Origin: JAWLHJ01 sp039587535
GTDB taxonomy: Bacteria; Gemmatimonadota; Gemmatimonadetes; Longimicrobiales; Gaopeijiaceae
Direction: 5' to 3'
Assembly (NCBI GenBank): GCA_039587535.1
Contig: JBDHIF010000011.1
Span: 1 to 64,000 of the forward strand
Length of the DNA stretch: 64,000 bases
The position numbers and the translations under genes were made by a program. Under the pieces are notes generated by a model, which did not search any database, had not been told where the DNA came from, and saw only the letters and a list, made by a program, of their open reading frames with translations. Below, piece after piece: positions 1 through 5,775 of the stretch (positions are counted from its first letter, which is position 1; each line of letters starts with the position of its first letter).

Positions 1-1
1 T

Positions 2-37
2 CTGGTCGAGCATTACGAGGGGCTCAAGACGGTGTGA
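2..37 (+). CDS. C-terminal end of an RCK/TrkA-N-type protein (partial)
   Basis: Only the last eleven codons are inside the window, reading LVEHYEGLKTV and then TGA. The identical peptide ends the RCK membrane protein at 20730-22016, and the DNA after both stops is also alike. The simplest reading is that a paralogue, or a duplicated copy, of that gene lies just upstream of the window. Function is inferred only from this match. Confidence 0.6.
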   Translation: MVEHYEGLKTV

Positions 38-91
38 CATTGGGCCCGATTCTGGGCCCATTGGACCCGGCAGCTTCCGACATCCATTCCT

Positions 92-143
92 GGCAAGAAC
101 GGCAGATCGTGCGCTCCGCCTTGGATTTACACGGTTTCTTGCC
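92..143. repeat. Inverted repeat next to tRNA-Ile scar, copy 1
   Basis: GGCAAGAA at 92-99 is complementary to TTCTTGCC at 136-143, with a 36-base spacer. The same structure sits ahead of the tRNA fragments at 4303 and 22145. It may be a recombinase-related site, or the terminator of the preceding gene. Confidence 0.6.
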
Positions 144-165
144 GGATTTCGGCTAGGCTGCTGTC

Positions 166-211
166 GGCCTGATAAGCGTGAGGTCGGTAGTTCAAATCTA
201 CCCAGGCCCAC
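166..211 (+). other. 3' fragment of tRNA-Ile(GAT), attachment-site scar
   Basis: The stretch reads as the 3' half of a tRNA: anticodon loop CTGATAA (anticodon GAT), the 3' anticodon stem GCGTG, variable region AGGTC, T-stem GGTAG, T-loop TTCAAAT, T-stem CTACC, and the acceptor strand ending AGGCCCA. No D-arm or 5' acceptor strand precedes it, so it is not a tRNA gene. Integrases that target tRNA 3' ends leave such duplicated fragments, and an integrase relic lies just beyond at 306-602. Confidence 0.85.
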
Positions 212-223
212 TTTGGGAAACGG

Positions 224-259
224 AAGCCCCGCTTGGTCTTAGGTGACTGAGCGGGGCTT
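224..259. terminator. Hairpin terminator after tRNA-Ile scar
   Basis: AAGCCCCGCT pairs with AGCGGGGCTT around a 16-base loop and is followed by TCTTCG. A near-identical hairpin recurs at 4562-4595, and a related one at 22204-22238, each just after a tRNA-Ile fragment. The hairpin therefore travelled with the repeat. Confidence 0.75.
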
Positions 260-281
260 CTTCGTGTTCGGTTGGCAGCGG

Positions 282-307
282 ATTCCCGCTGTTCATTCCC
301 GCTGTTC
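282..307. repeat. Tandem 13-bp repeat, putative integrase arm sites
   Basis: Two perfect copies of ATTCCCGCTGTTC lie head to tail, overlapping the integrase relic's stop codon. The same pair occurs at 4618-4643 in the same position relative to the second integrase relic. Confidence 0.65.
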
Positions 308-602
308 ACGTTCCGCCCGCCGCCGTGCGCGCCAAGAGTGCGGCCCGGAGGCGCTCCTGATCGGGTCTCTGGTAGCACTCAACAATCGTCTGGGTGTTCT
401 TCCAACCGCCTAGGTCGGCCAACACCTTCAGCGGTTCATCCACCAGATCCGACGCGAACTTGCGGCGCAGTGAGTGCCAGCCCCGACCCTTCTTCGGCTC
501 CAGCCCAGCCTTCTCCTCGGCCCGCTCCCACCAGTCCCGTGCCAGGTGCCGAGAGACGCTGTCAGACGGCTTCTTAGGGGCAGGGAAGACCCTGAGCCTT
601 AA
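306..602 (-). pseudogene. Tyrosine recombinase, C-terminal remnant
   Basis: About 98 residues of a phage-type integrase catalytic domain are readable, including the HSLRRKFAS box (catalytic His and Arg), LGGWKNTQTIVECY with the likely nucleophile Tyr, and a short basic tail. The N-terminal core-binding domain and the first catalytic Arg are missing. Upstream the frame runs into the ComEA-like gene. A longer relic of the same family is at 4642-5049. It is not IntI-like in its box sequences. It most likely drove insertion at the adjacent tRNA-Ile fragment before truncation. Confidence 0.8.
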
Positions 603-846
603 TGTCCCGCAGACGGGCCGCCGCGATTCCGCGCACTCGGACGAGTTCGTCCACTGAGGCGAACCGGCGTTGCCTTCTCGGGGTGATGATTTGTCGAGCG
701 CGCTCAGGGCCGATGTGGATGATCCTGTCGAATTGGGCGGCAGACGCCGTGTTGATGTCCACGCACGCTTGAGCACTCCCTAATGAGGGCGAGAGCAGGA
801 CAAGCGTGAGGACTATGAACAGGGCCTCTTGCAGTCTCTGCCTCAT
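574..846 (-). CDS. ComEA-like helix-hairpin-helix secreted protein
   Basis: The ORF encodes about 90 residues: a signal peptide (LFIVLTLVLLSPSLGSAQA), then a ComEA/DUF655-type helix-hairpin-helix domain starting VDINTASAAQF and containing two hairpins (IGPERARQI and VRGIAAARL). Such domains bind DNA without sequence specificity, and secreted forms serve DNA uptake or periplasmic DNA binding. The ATG at 846 is chosen because the signal peptide begins there and GAGGAAAGG lies just upstream. An upstream in-frame start would add a non-signal leader. The 3' end overlaps the integrase relic. It may be a cassette gene, since an attC half-site lies upstream at 953-977. Confidence 0.75.
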   Translation of the reverse strand: MRQRLQEALFIVLTLVLLSPSLGSAQACVDINTASAAQFDRIIHIGPERARQIITPRRQRRFASVDELVRVRGIAAARLRDIKAQGLPCP

Positions 847-952
847 CAGCCTTTCCTCGCCCGGGAGAGGGTCACACGCTGCACCATAGACGCTTCCGCC
901 AGTGGAGGGGCCGGCCAACGCCTTCCCGGCGCAGAGCAGTTGGCTTACGCAT

Positions 953-977
953 GCCCAACGTCCTGGAAATCTGCTGC
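953..977 (-). repeat. Degenerate attC half-site
   Basis: GCCCAAC followed by GTCCTGGAAATCTGCTGC matches the left arm of the three complete sites (at 3011: ACCTAAC, GTCCCGGAATTCTGCTGC). No convincing matching right arm follows. It lies at the expected place, just after the lipoprotein gene's stop codon. It is probably the remains of a fourth attC. Confidence 0.5.
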
Positions 978-996
978 CGCAGCGGACTGGCTACCA

Positions 997-1383
997 TCAC
1001 CGACACCCGTCTCCGCAGGTGAGGATGAGGCCACCAAGGAAGACGAGTACACCCACCGCGGCGAGTCCAAGGGTACGCACCACCGCAACCCCTCTCCACT
1101 CTACGAGCCGAAGGTTCGCAAGAGCGAAGCTTACTGGCCGCGAATCCACAATACCGTGAAGCGTGTCACCTTCGACGCGAGGGGCGTCAAGGACAACCCC
1201 GGGGCCGTCCGAGGGAAGAACTCGAACGCGGTTCGGTAGGATCTGACGACCGTTGTCCAGGGCCACAACAACCGGCTCGTTCTGCCCGGAAGTCGGAGAG
1301 ACCACGGTGACCGGCTCCCAAGTCGAGCAGCCTGTGATGACGACTGTCAGCGCTATGACGCTGAACCGAAGCCTTGCGCACAT
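997..1383 (-). CDS. Small lipoprotein with C-terminal membrane segment
   Basis: The 128-residue product begins with a lipoprotein signal (FSVIALTVVITGC, lipobox ending at Cys). A beta-rich middle contains the run PVVVALDNGRQILPNRVRVL, and a hydrophobic stretch VGVLVFLGGLILTC sits near the C-terminus. I do not recognise a family with confidence. The middle resembles small lipoproteins with an SH3-like fold. The ATG at 1383 is preceded by a strong AAGGAGG. It lies between a complete attC (1404-1498) and a degenerate half-site (953-977), so it is probably a gene cassette. Confidence 0.7.
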   Translation of the reverse strand: MCARLRFSVIALTVVITGCSTWEPVTVVSPTSGQNEPVVVALDNGRQILPNRVRVLPSDGPGVVLDAPRVEGDTLHGIVDSRPVSFALANLRLVEWRGVAVVRTLGLAAVGVLVFLGGLILTCGDGCR

Positions 1384-1403
1384 CCAGGACCTCCTTCGGA
1401 GTG

Positions 1404-1498
1404 TCCTAACGGATTGGAATTCTGCTGCGCGGCCCGTTAGATGACCAGCGCAGCGTATCAACTAGTCCTTCCGCGACTGCAGCAATTCCTTGTTAGGG
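1404..1498 (-). repeat. attC-like recombination site 1
   Basis: The ends are TCCTAAC (1404-1410) and GTTAGGG (1492-1498). The inner arms GGAATTCTGCTGC and GCAGCAATTCC are complementary apart from one extra base, as in integron attC sites. The central part is nearly the same as in the site at 3011-3105. The vapC stop codon (1493-1495) lies inside the terminal GTTAG core, which is typical of gene cassettes. Confidence 0.85.
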
Positions 1499-1879
1499 GG
1501 CGTGCCGCTTCGCTCTGAAGTTCACCGACTCGAGCCCCTCGAAATCTGCGTCCTGAGTCCATAGCTCAGCGTCGCTCGCCAGAGTGGTCGCATAGATGAC
1601 ACTGTCGGCCAGTGGGAGCTTGAGCGAGGCTCCCAACTCAGCAGCCTCAATTGCCAAGCCTTCATCCAGGTCCACCACTCGTCCCTGACGCATGGCCGCC
1701 GCCGCCTGAAGTGCGTCTTGTCTGCCACGCTGCCGCAGGACATACCGATAGACCTCGAGGACAGTGATTGACGGGACGATGAGGACACTGGCTTCGTTGA
1801 TCACCCGCCCAAACCACTTCGCGTTGGGGCCGTCGGCGAAGAACTCGATCCAGCCTGACGAGTCGATGACGACCTTCAA
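1493..1879 (-). CDS. vapC: VapC-type PIN-domain toxin
   Basis: The 128-residue protein is a full-length PIN-domain endoribonuclease. Acidic metal-binding positions are visible: Asp6 (VIDSSGW), Glu42 (VLEVYRY), the Asp in LADSVIYA, and the Asp pair in TQDADFEGL. VapC toxins cleave RNA (often tRNA or rRNA) and are held inactive by VapB. The start overlaps the vapB stop by four bases (ATGA), so the two are translationally coupled. The stop codon lies in the attC site, so vapBC forms a single cassette. Toxin-antitoxin cassettes are thought to stabilise arrays. Confidence 0.92.
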   Translation of the reverse strand: MKVVIDSSGWIEFFADGPNAKWFGRVINEASVLIVPSITVLEVYRYVLRQRGRQDALQAAAAMRQGRVVDLDEGLAIEAAELGASLKLPLADSVIYATTLASDAELWTQDADFEGLESVNFRAKRHAP

Positions 1880-2085
1880 AACTCGCGATCCGGCTCTCGT
1901 TCGAAGTTAGGGTCCATTCCCCTGAGGAATCCCCGCATCTCCGAGATCGGGCGGACCGGGACGAGCTCGATGCGGTCCCCGATCGCGAAGGCTTCGACCT
2001 TCTGGCCCGGCTTGATCTTCAACCGCTCACGGACGGCCTTTGGGATCACCACCTGGTATTTGCTGGAGATCGTAACTGTTGACAA
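1876..2085 (-). CDS. vapB: VapB-type AbrB/SpoVT antitoxin
   Basis: The 69-residue protein has a swapped-hairpin AbrB/MazE DNA-binding domain at its N-terminus (TISSKYQVVIPKAVRERLKI, then PGQKVEAF). A C-terminal tail rich in charge and proline (RGFLRGMDPNFEREPDREF) should wrap the VapC active site. The start is a TTG at 2085 with GGAGGAA ahead of it. As in other VapBC pairs, the antitoxin probably represses its own promoter, and a partial palindrome lies just upstream at 2108-2123. Confidence 0.9.
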   Translation of the reverse strand: MSTVTISSKYQVVIPKAVRERLKIKPGQKVEAFAIGDRIELVPVRPISEMRGFLRGMDPNFEREPDREF

Positions 2086-2107
2086 GACTATTCCTCCATC
2101 GATGTCC

Positions 2108-2123
2108 TATACGTCTTACGATA
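2108..2123. promoter_or_regulatory. Possible VapB operator
   Basis: TATACGTCTTACGATA is an imperfect palindrome (CGT-CTT-ACG core) about 23 bases upstream of the vapB start. This is the usual place for an AbrB-type autoregulatory site. It is inferred from symmetry and position only. Confidence 0.35.
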
Positions 2124-2171
2124 GAGGTACGTGGCCGCGGGCTCAAGAGTTCCGGGGTGGGCTCCTACGCC

Positions 2172-2260
2172 CCCTAACGTCTCGGAACTCTGCTGCCGCA
2201 CCGGCGCGTTACCAGACATACCGAACAGCCTACGCGGACAGCAGCAATTCCTTGTTAGGT
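2172..2260 (-). repeat. attC-like recombination site 2
   Basis: CCCTAAC (2172-2178) and GTTAGGT (2254-2260) bound the site. The inner arms CGGAACTCTGCTGC and GCAGCAATTCC are nearly complementary. The central spacer differs from sites 1 and 3, as is usual between attC sites. The TAA of the upstream cassette gene (2255-2257) lies in the right core. Confidence 0.85.
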
Positions 2261-2992
2261 GGAACCCGCTTCCGACGCCACGTCGCCAGTCAGAAGCTCC
2301 AAGGCCCGGTCTATCTCTCCCATGGCCTCCTCCGCCATCGCTCTCAGCGCCGGAAGACTCTGCTGGCGGATCCGAAACGCTGTGGCTGCGTCATCGGTCA
2401 TCAGCCGAGTCAGGACCCTCTCGGCGGCCTCGTCGGGAAGGTCAACCGGCTGACAGATCAGTTCGGCCGCGCTGATGTTTGGGCACGCCTCACGAATCTG
2501 AAGAATGAGTTCTTGAGGAATCGCGCCGCGGACCCCCTTCAGGTACTCGTCACGATAAGGCGCCTGCTGGCTCTCCAAGTTCGACAAAGCCGCATATGCA
2601 CGCTGGATCGCTTCCCTCAGCGCGACAGGCGCAATGAGGTTGAGTCTTCCGGTGGAGATGACGTCGTCGTAGGTAGTGCGGTCAGGCTTCCGTGGATTGT
2701 CTCTTCCCATGTTGTACAACGCGACAATCAGCTCATCCGTACCTTCGGCTGGCGATCCGGTCTCGAAGTAACTCGAGGAAGCAGCCGCATACTCGATCGC
2801 TCTCAAGGCCGATCGGTGAACGCCCTCCACAAAGTCACGCGACTCGCGAAGCTCCGCCAACAGGCGGATTTCGTATTCGGAGCCCAGTGCACGGTCTCGT
2901 CGGTCAGCGCTCCAGGAGTCAACGCCAAGGGCGGCGAGCACACCGACCACGATGATGAGGAACTCGGAGGAGAGCCTCTTTGCCTGCCGCAT
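2255..2992 (-). CDS. Membrane-anchored cassette protein (DUF6090-like)
   Basis: The 245-residue product has one N-terminal membrane helix (SEFLIIVVGVLAALGVDSW) followed by a charged, helical soluble part with an early segment EYEIRLLAELRESRDF. The N-terminal pattern, a hydrophobic helix ending in VDxW followed by a helix that begins EY, resembles DUF6090-type proteins of unknown function. The next cassette (3117-3839) encodes a related protein. The ATG at 2992 has GAGAGGTGG upstream and starts just before the helix. Longer in-frame starts run into the attC at 3011. The stop lies in attC site 2. Function unknown. Confidence 0.8.
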   Translation of the reverse strand: MRQAKRLSSEFLIIVVGVLAALGVDSWSADRRDRALGSEYEIRLLAELRESRDFVEGVHRSALRAIEYAAASSSYFETGSPAEGTDELIVALYNMGRDNPRKPDRTTYDDVISTGRLNLIAPVALREAIQRAYAALSNLESQQAPYRDEYLKGVRGAIPQELILQIREACPNISAAELICQPVDLPDEAAERVLTRLMTDDAATAFRIRQQSLPALRAMAEEAMGEIDRALELLTGDVASEAGST

Positions 2993-3010
2993 GTTCCACC
3001 TCTCGGTTCC

Positions 3011-3105
3011 ACCTAACGTCCCGGAATTCTGCTGCACGGCCCGCCTCCGCACCAGCGCAGCGTATCAACTTGCTCTTCCGCGTCTGCAGCAATTCCTGGT
3101 TAGAC
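3011..3105 (-). repeat. attC-like recombination site 3
   Basis: The cores ACCTAAC (3011-3017) and GTTAGAC (3099-3105) both fit the RYYYAAC / GTTRRRY consensus. The inner arms GGAATTCTGCTGC and GCAGCAATTCC pair with one unpaired base. The middle section (CCAGCGCAGCGTATCAACT) is shared with site 1. This is the best-formed of the three sites. Confidence 0.88.
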
Positions 3106-3116
3106 CGACTTCTACC

Positions 3117-3839
3117 CTACTGGTCAAGCGCTTCCCGCACCTCGGTCAGCAACCGTTCCGTGCGCTCACTCCATCGCCGAGCGATACCCTCCGCGGCGAT
3201 CGCATATTTTTCTTGGGAGTTGAGCATCCGCGCGATCTCAGGATCTTCGGTCAAGGTGGACCAGAGAGCGGTTGCATCGGGGGAAGAGGCCCGTTCACAG
3301 TCGAACGCCGGAATCTCCCTGGGACACGCGCGTCCTCGATACAGCTCCGCCGGGACGTACGCTTCACGGAAGGCCCTGAAGCCGAAATAGCTCGGATCCT
3401 CCAAGCGTCGCCGACCGTCAGGGAGGTCTTGAGTGAAGTAGGCCACGATGTGACCCCTGAGCGCGTGGTCCGAGATCAACCGGAGGTTTCCCGTCGCCTC
3501 CAAGTCCCTGAAGCTCGCCTCGCGAGTCGGCTGCTCGAAGCGCCAGCCCGCACGGGTCACGGCCACCATCAAGCCAAAATCTGACGGTCTCGTGTCCTCG
3601 CGGATAGCACTTTGGAGCGCTGCGGCGGCTTCCTGCGCGCGGACGGAGGCCGCGAGCATCTCGTCGAAGATGGCGGCGTTGGCCTCCAGGTCGCTCAGTA
3701 CGAAAGCGAGGTACTCCTCTTCAGCGCGCGACTCGTCGAGGCCTTGCACCCATCGATCCACCGCCAGGGCCGCGACAATCCCAACGAAGATAAGGAGGAA
3801 CTCCGCTACGACCCGCCTGCGGTTGGGCGATTCACTCAC
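3117..3839 (-). CDS. Membrane-anchored cassette protein, paralogue of 2255-2992
   Basis: The 240-residue product starts with a short basic leader and a membrane helix (VVAEFLLIFVGIVAALAVDRW), then a long charged helical region (EEEYLAFVLSDLEANAAIFDE) and the motif FRDLEATGNLRLI. Its layout matches the neighbouring cassette protein, and both look DUF6090-like. The GTG at 3839 has GAAGGAGC seven bases upstream. The stop is 11 bases from attC site 3, so this is the promoter-proximal cassette of the array as preserved. Function unknown. The soluble part would face the periplasm or cytoplasm depending on orientation, which cannot be decided here. Confidence 0.8.
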   Translation of the reverse strand: MSESPNRRRVVAEFLLIFVGIVAALAVDRWVQGLDESRAEEEYLAFVLSDLEANAAIFDEMLAASVRAQEAAAALQSAIREDTRPSDFGLMVAVTRAGWRFEQPTREASFRDLEATGNLRLISDHALRGHIVAYFTQDLPDGRRRLEDPSYFGFRAFREAYVPAELYRGRACPREIPAFDCERASSPDATALWSTLTEDPEIARMLNSQEKYAIAAEGIARRWSERTERLLTEVREALDQ

Positions 3840-4153
3840 GAAAGCTCCTTCAGAAGTCGGTGTAACTCTACTTCTACGGACCCGCCGTAAGCCCTTACGG
3901 CGTCTTACGCGGATCCGAGTATGCGCCGCACTTTCCAGCCTGGCAACGCGAACTCCCGGAAGTGTGCGCTGGGGTCCTCAGCATACGCCGGTCCGCGTAA
4001 GTCCCTCGACGCACGAAGACCCCGACGGCGCACCGCCAAGAGGAACACTTTAAAAGTCTCTTTTCGATCCCCTCCCGAACGCTCGCGGAGGAGTCCCACC
4101 TCCTCCTATCGAAGGGGGCCCCTTGGGGGGGTCGTCGTCTCGGGCGGAGAGCG
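3840..4153. other. Non-coding stretch upstream of the cassette array
   Basis: Six-frame reading gives only low-complexity open frames with no recognisable domain or ribosome-binding site. No integron integrase gene and no clear attI site is visible. It should contain the promoter that drives the first cassette, but I see no convincing hexamer pair. Confidence 0.5.
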
Positions 4154-4199
4154 ATTCCCGCTCTAATTCCCGCCGTTCCCTCCGTTATTCCCGCCGTTC
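4154..4199. repeat. Degenerate 13-bp repeats, putative arm sites
   Basis: Three spaced variants of ATTCCCGCYGTTC lie at 4154-4164, 4166-4178 and 4187-4199. They match the perfect tandem copies at 282-307 and 4618-4643. Their place just inside the right-hand tRNA scar suits the second arm of an integrative element. Confidence 0.55.
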
Positions 4200-4228
4200 G
4201 GAGGCGGCATCTTCCGGCACCGTGAATT

Positions 4229-4280
4229 GGCAAGAGTGGCAGATCGTGCAGCCCATCAATGGTTTAGACGATTTCTTGCC
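4229..4280. repeat. Inverted repeat next to tRNA-Ile scar, copy 2
   Basis: GGCAAGA (4229-4235) pairs with TCTTGCC (4274-4280). Spacing and the flanking GGCAGATCGTGC motif match copies 1 and 3. This is the most degraded of the three. Confidence 0.5.
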
Positions 4281-4302
4281 GTGATTCGCGCGAAGCGCGA
4301 GG

Positions 4303-4348
4303 CGCCTGATAAGCGTGAGGTCGGTAGTTCAAATCTACCCAGGCCCAC
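4303..4348 (+). other. 3' fragment of tRNA-Ile(GAT), second copy
   Basis: From the anticodon loop onward it is identical to the fragment at 166-211: CTGATAA, GCGTG, AGGTC, GGTAG-TTCAAAT-CTACC, AGGCCCA. The bases before it differ from a tRNA 5' half. It would be the right attachment site of the first element. Confidence 0.85.
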
Positions 4349-4349
4349 T

Positions 4350-4385
4350 GAGGCTCCTCGGTCGAGTGACCGAGGAGCCTCTTTC
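4350..4385. terminator. Strong hairpin terminator after second tRNA scar
   Basis: GAGGCTCCTCGGTC and GACCGAGGAGCCTC form a perfect 14-bp stem with a four-base loop, followed by TTTC. It lies immediately after the tRNA fragment, where a tRNA terminator would be. Confidence 0.8.
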
Positions 4386-4524
4386 GTTCAGGTTGGTCGA
4401 GAACTAACGACCTCACGGTCCCACTCAGCTGACTCGGTAGTTCACCCGGAGCGCGCGGTCAGCGCGCGGAGGGGAGCGAGGGCCGGTCAGGTACTGGCGA
4501 CAGCGCCAGCCCGGGAAGCCCGCA

Positions 4525-4546
4525 GCTCAAATCTACCCAGGCCCAC
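4525..4546 (+). other. Short 3' fragment of tRNA-Ile, third scar
   Basis: Only the T-loop and acceptor end remain (CTCAAATCTACCCAGGCCCA). The same terminator and 13-bp tandem repeat follow as at 224-307. It looks like the left attachment site of a second, nested or adjacent element. Confidence 0.7.
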
Positions 4547-4561
4547 TTTTTGGAAGTAGAT

Positions 4562-4595
4562 GCCCCGCTTGGTCTTAGGTGACTGAGCGGGGCTT
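4562..4595. terminator. Hairpin terminator, copy at second element
   Basis: GCCCCGCT pairs with AGCGGGGC, followed by TTTTG. The loop sequence is identical to that of the hairpin at 224-259. Confidence 0.75.
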
Positions 4596-4617
4596 TTGCG
4601 TGTCCGGGTGGCAACGG

Positions 4618-4643
4618 ATTCCCGCTGTTCATTCCCGCTGTTC
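4618..4643. repeat. Tandem 13-bp repeat at second integrase relic
   Basis: Two perfect copies of ATTCCCGCTGTTC end at the integrase relic's stop codon, exactly as at 282-307. Confidence 0.65.
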
Positions 4644-5049
4644 ACCCTCCACCTGCCGCCTCTCGTGCCGATAGTGCGGCCCTAGGGCGCTCCTGATCGG
4701 GTGTGTGATAGCACTCGACGATCGTCTGGGTGTTCTTCCAGCCACCAAGGTCGGCCGACACCTTCGACGGTTCATCCACCAGATTCGACGCGAACTTTCG
4801 TCGCAGGGAGTGCCAGCCCCCACCCCGCTTCGGCTCCACGCCAGCCGGGTCCTCGGCCTTGCGCCACCAGTCCCTGACCAGGTGCCTGGAACAAGGCCTA
4901 GTAGATGGGGCGCCGGGGGGATGTAGGAGTCCCCGATTCCAGGCGCGTGTCTCGCTACGGGCCTCCAGGGCCTCGTAAGCTCCCTCGGTGAGAGGCGTCA
5001 CACGCTCGAGACCAAGTTTGTCACTCTCAGTGCGCCAGCGGACGCTTCT
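4642..5049 (-). pseudogene. Tyrosine recombinase, longer C-terminal remnant
   Basis: About 135 residues are readable: a linker (RWRTESDKLGLERVTPLTE), then RHLVRDWWRKAEDPAGVEPKR, the HSLRRKFAS box and LGGWKNTQTIVECY with the candidate Tyr nucleophile. It is clearly related to the relic at 306-602 but reaches further upstream. The N-terminal DNA-binding half and the first catalytic Arg are absent, and no plausible start codon opens a full integrase. The frame stays open upstream only by chance and with unrelated composition. Confidence 0.8.
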
Positions 5050-5314
5050 CGCCCTCAAGTCCGCGTCCATTTCGGTCGTTGAGGCCGAAGGCGGCTGCTT
5101 TGTCGACTGGCGCGCAAGCTTCGAGGTGGCTGAGGGGCCGGCTGATGAGGCCTGCGGAATGATGAAGGGTGTGTATGAGGAAGGCATGTCTGCCCTGCGG
5201 GAGGCCCACGCCGGATGGGTACACCGGTCGACGTATGCGGGCGGGGCGGTAGGTACTGGATAGGTGGTGTCCGGTGCCCTCCCGTTCCCTTTGGCATGCA
5301 CCCCGACCCGCGTC

Positions 5315-5640
5315 TCACACATCTGTCCGCCACGTCTCACTCGGCTCGATCTGAAGGGCTTGGCGCGTTGGGATTGGACACGACAACCCGGGCACGGCCA
5401 GGACGACCGGTAGCCCAATGCCAATCCCAGCAACCGCGGCGTGAATCGGTCCGGACCCCGCTGTCTGACGGCCAAGCTGCGTCAGCAGCCATGCCGTTAT
5501 GGGGATTCCCAGGAAGGCACCCGTGCCCAGCTGAGCGATGGAGCGGCGACCACAGGTAAAGGCCAGACTGGAGTTGCGCGCTCCCACCACGGTTCGAACA
5601 CCGATCTCTCGGGTCCGCTCCGAAACCGAGAAGGAAGGGG
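5315..5640 (-). pseudogene. FtsX/MacB-type ABC permease, C-terminal remnant
   Basis: The readable end begins VSERTREIGVRTVVGARNSS, the conserved signature of FtsX/MacB-like permeases just before the last membrane helices. Two hydrophobic segments follow (QLGTGAFLGIPITAWLL and IGIGLPVVLAVPGL), then an ending RQALQIEPSETWRTD, close to the usual RRALRIxPxEALRxE. At least two thirds of an ordinary 400-800 residue permease is missing, and the sequence is cut exactly where the att-like repeat at 5641 starts. It is therefore a relic trapped at an integration boundary. Confidence 0.75.
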
Positions 5641-5669
5641 TCTAGACGAGTTCTTGCCGTGATCCGCGA
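5641..5669. repeat. Fourth partial copy of att-flanking sequence
   Basis: TCTAGACGAGTTCTTGCCGTG, continuing GATCCGCG, matches 4263-4291 (TTTAGACGATTTCTTGCCGTG, continuing ATTCGCG) with few differences. No tRNA fragment follows. It marks the right edge of the accessory region. Confidence 0.6.
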
Positions 5670-5775
5670 TATTACCGCTCGTTGATCAAGTGGACATAAT
5701 CGACGGGGCGCCGTAAGATCTTCCGCTCACGTATCAGCATGACTCCACCTCAACCCCGAGAAGGAACTGCTGCCC

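Larger units (their letters stand above)
1..265 (+). repeat. Long direct repeat, copy A (partner 21980-22245)
   Basis: Base 2 onward aligns collinearly with 21981 onward. The shared stretch covers a gene end, an inverted repeat, a tRNA-Ile 3' fragment and a terminator. The copies differ at scattered positions, so this is an old duplication and not an assembly overlap. The repeat probably extends left of the window. Confidence 0.85.
212..4303. mobile_element. Decayed tRNA-Ile integrative element carrying gene cassettes
   Basis: The segment lies between two copies of the tRNA-Ile 3' fragment (166-211 and 4303-4348). Arrays of a 13-bp repeat (ATTCCCGCTGTTC and variants) occur near both ends, at 282-307 and 4154-4199, as expected for integrase arm sites. 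The C-terminal half of a tyrosine recombinase sits against the left end. The cargo is a set of minus-strand genes with attC-like sites. The integrase lacks its N-terminal half, so the element is presumably immobile. Boundaries are inferred from the repeats. Confidence 0.65.
4549..5670. mobile_element. Remnant of a second tRNA-Ile element
   Basis: Between the short tRNA scar (4525-4546) and a repeat of the inverted-repeat right arm (5641-5669) lie a terminator, the tandem 13-bp repeats, an integrase relic and a permease relic. No intact gene is visible. About 265 bases between the two relics (5050-5314) show nothing recognisable. Confidence 0.55.

Noticed and set aside
166..211. A functional tRNA-Ile gene
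   Set aside because: Only the anticodon loop to acceptor 3' end is present. The D-arm and 5' acceptor strand are missing in all copies.
127..378. ORF ending VDLNYRPHAYQADSS, also seen antisense at 22106-22408
   Set aside because: It is the antisense translation of the tRNA-Ile 3' fragment and its flanks. The same peptide at both tRNA scars reflects the repeat and is not a protein family.
953..1000. A complete fourth attC site
   Set aside because: Only the left arm is clear. No right arm with a GTTRRRY core lies at a suitable distance, so it is listed as a degenerate half-site.
1970..3016. A 348-residue plus-strand ORF across the cassette array
   Set aside because: It is antisense to vapB and the membrane-protein cassette, passes through an attC site, and has no recognisable domain.
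4642..5049. Integron integrase IntI
   Set aside because: The catalytic boxes (HSLRRKFAS, LGGWKNTQTIVECY) look like phage-type integrases and lack IntI-like sequence. The gene is also truncated.
5640..5775. A sigma-54 promoter upstream of amt
   Set aside because: No GG-N10-GC element with the expected flanks is present in the region before the start codon.
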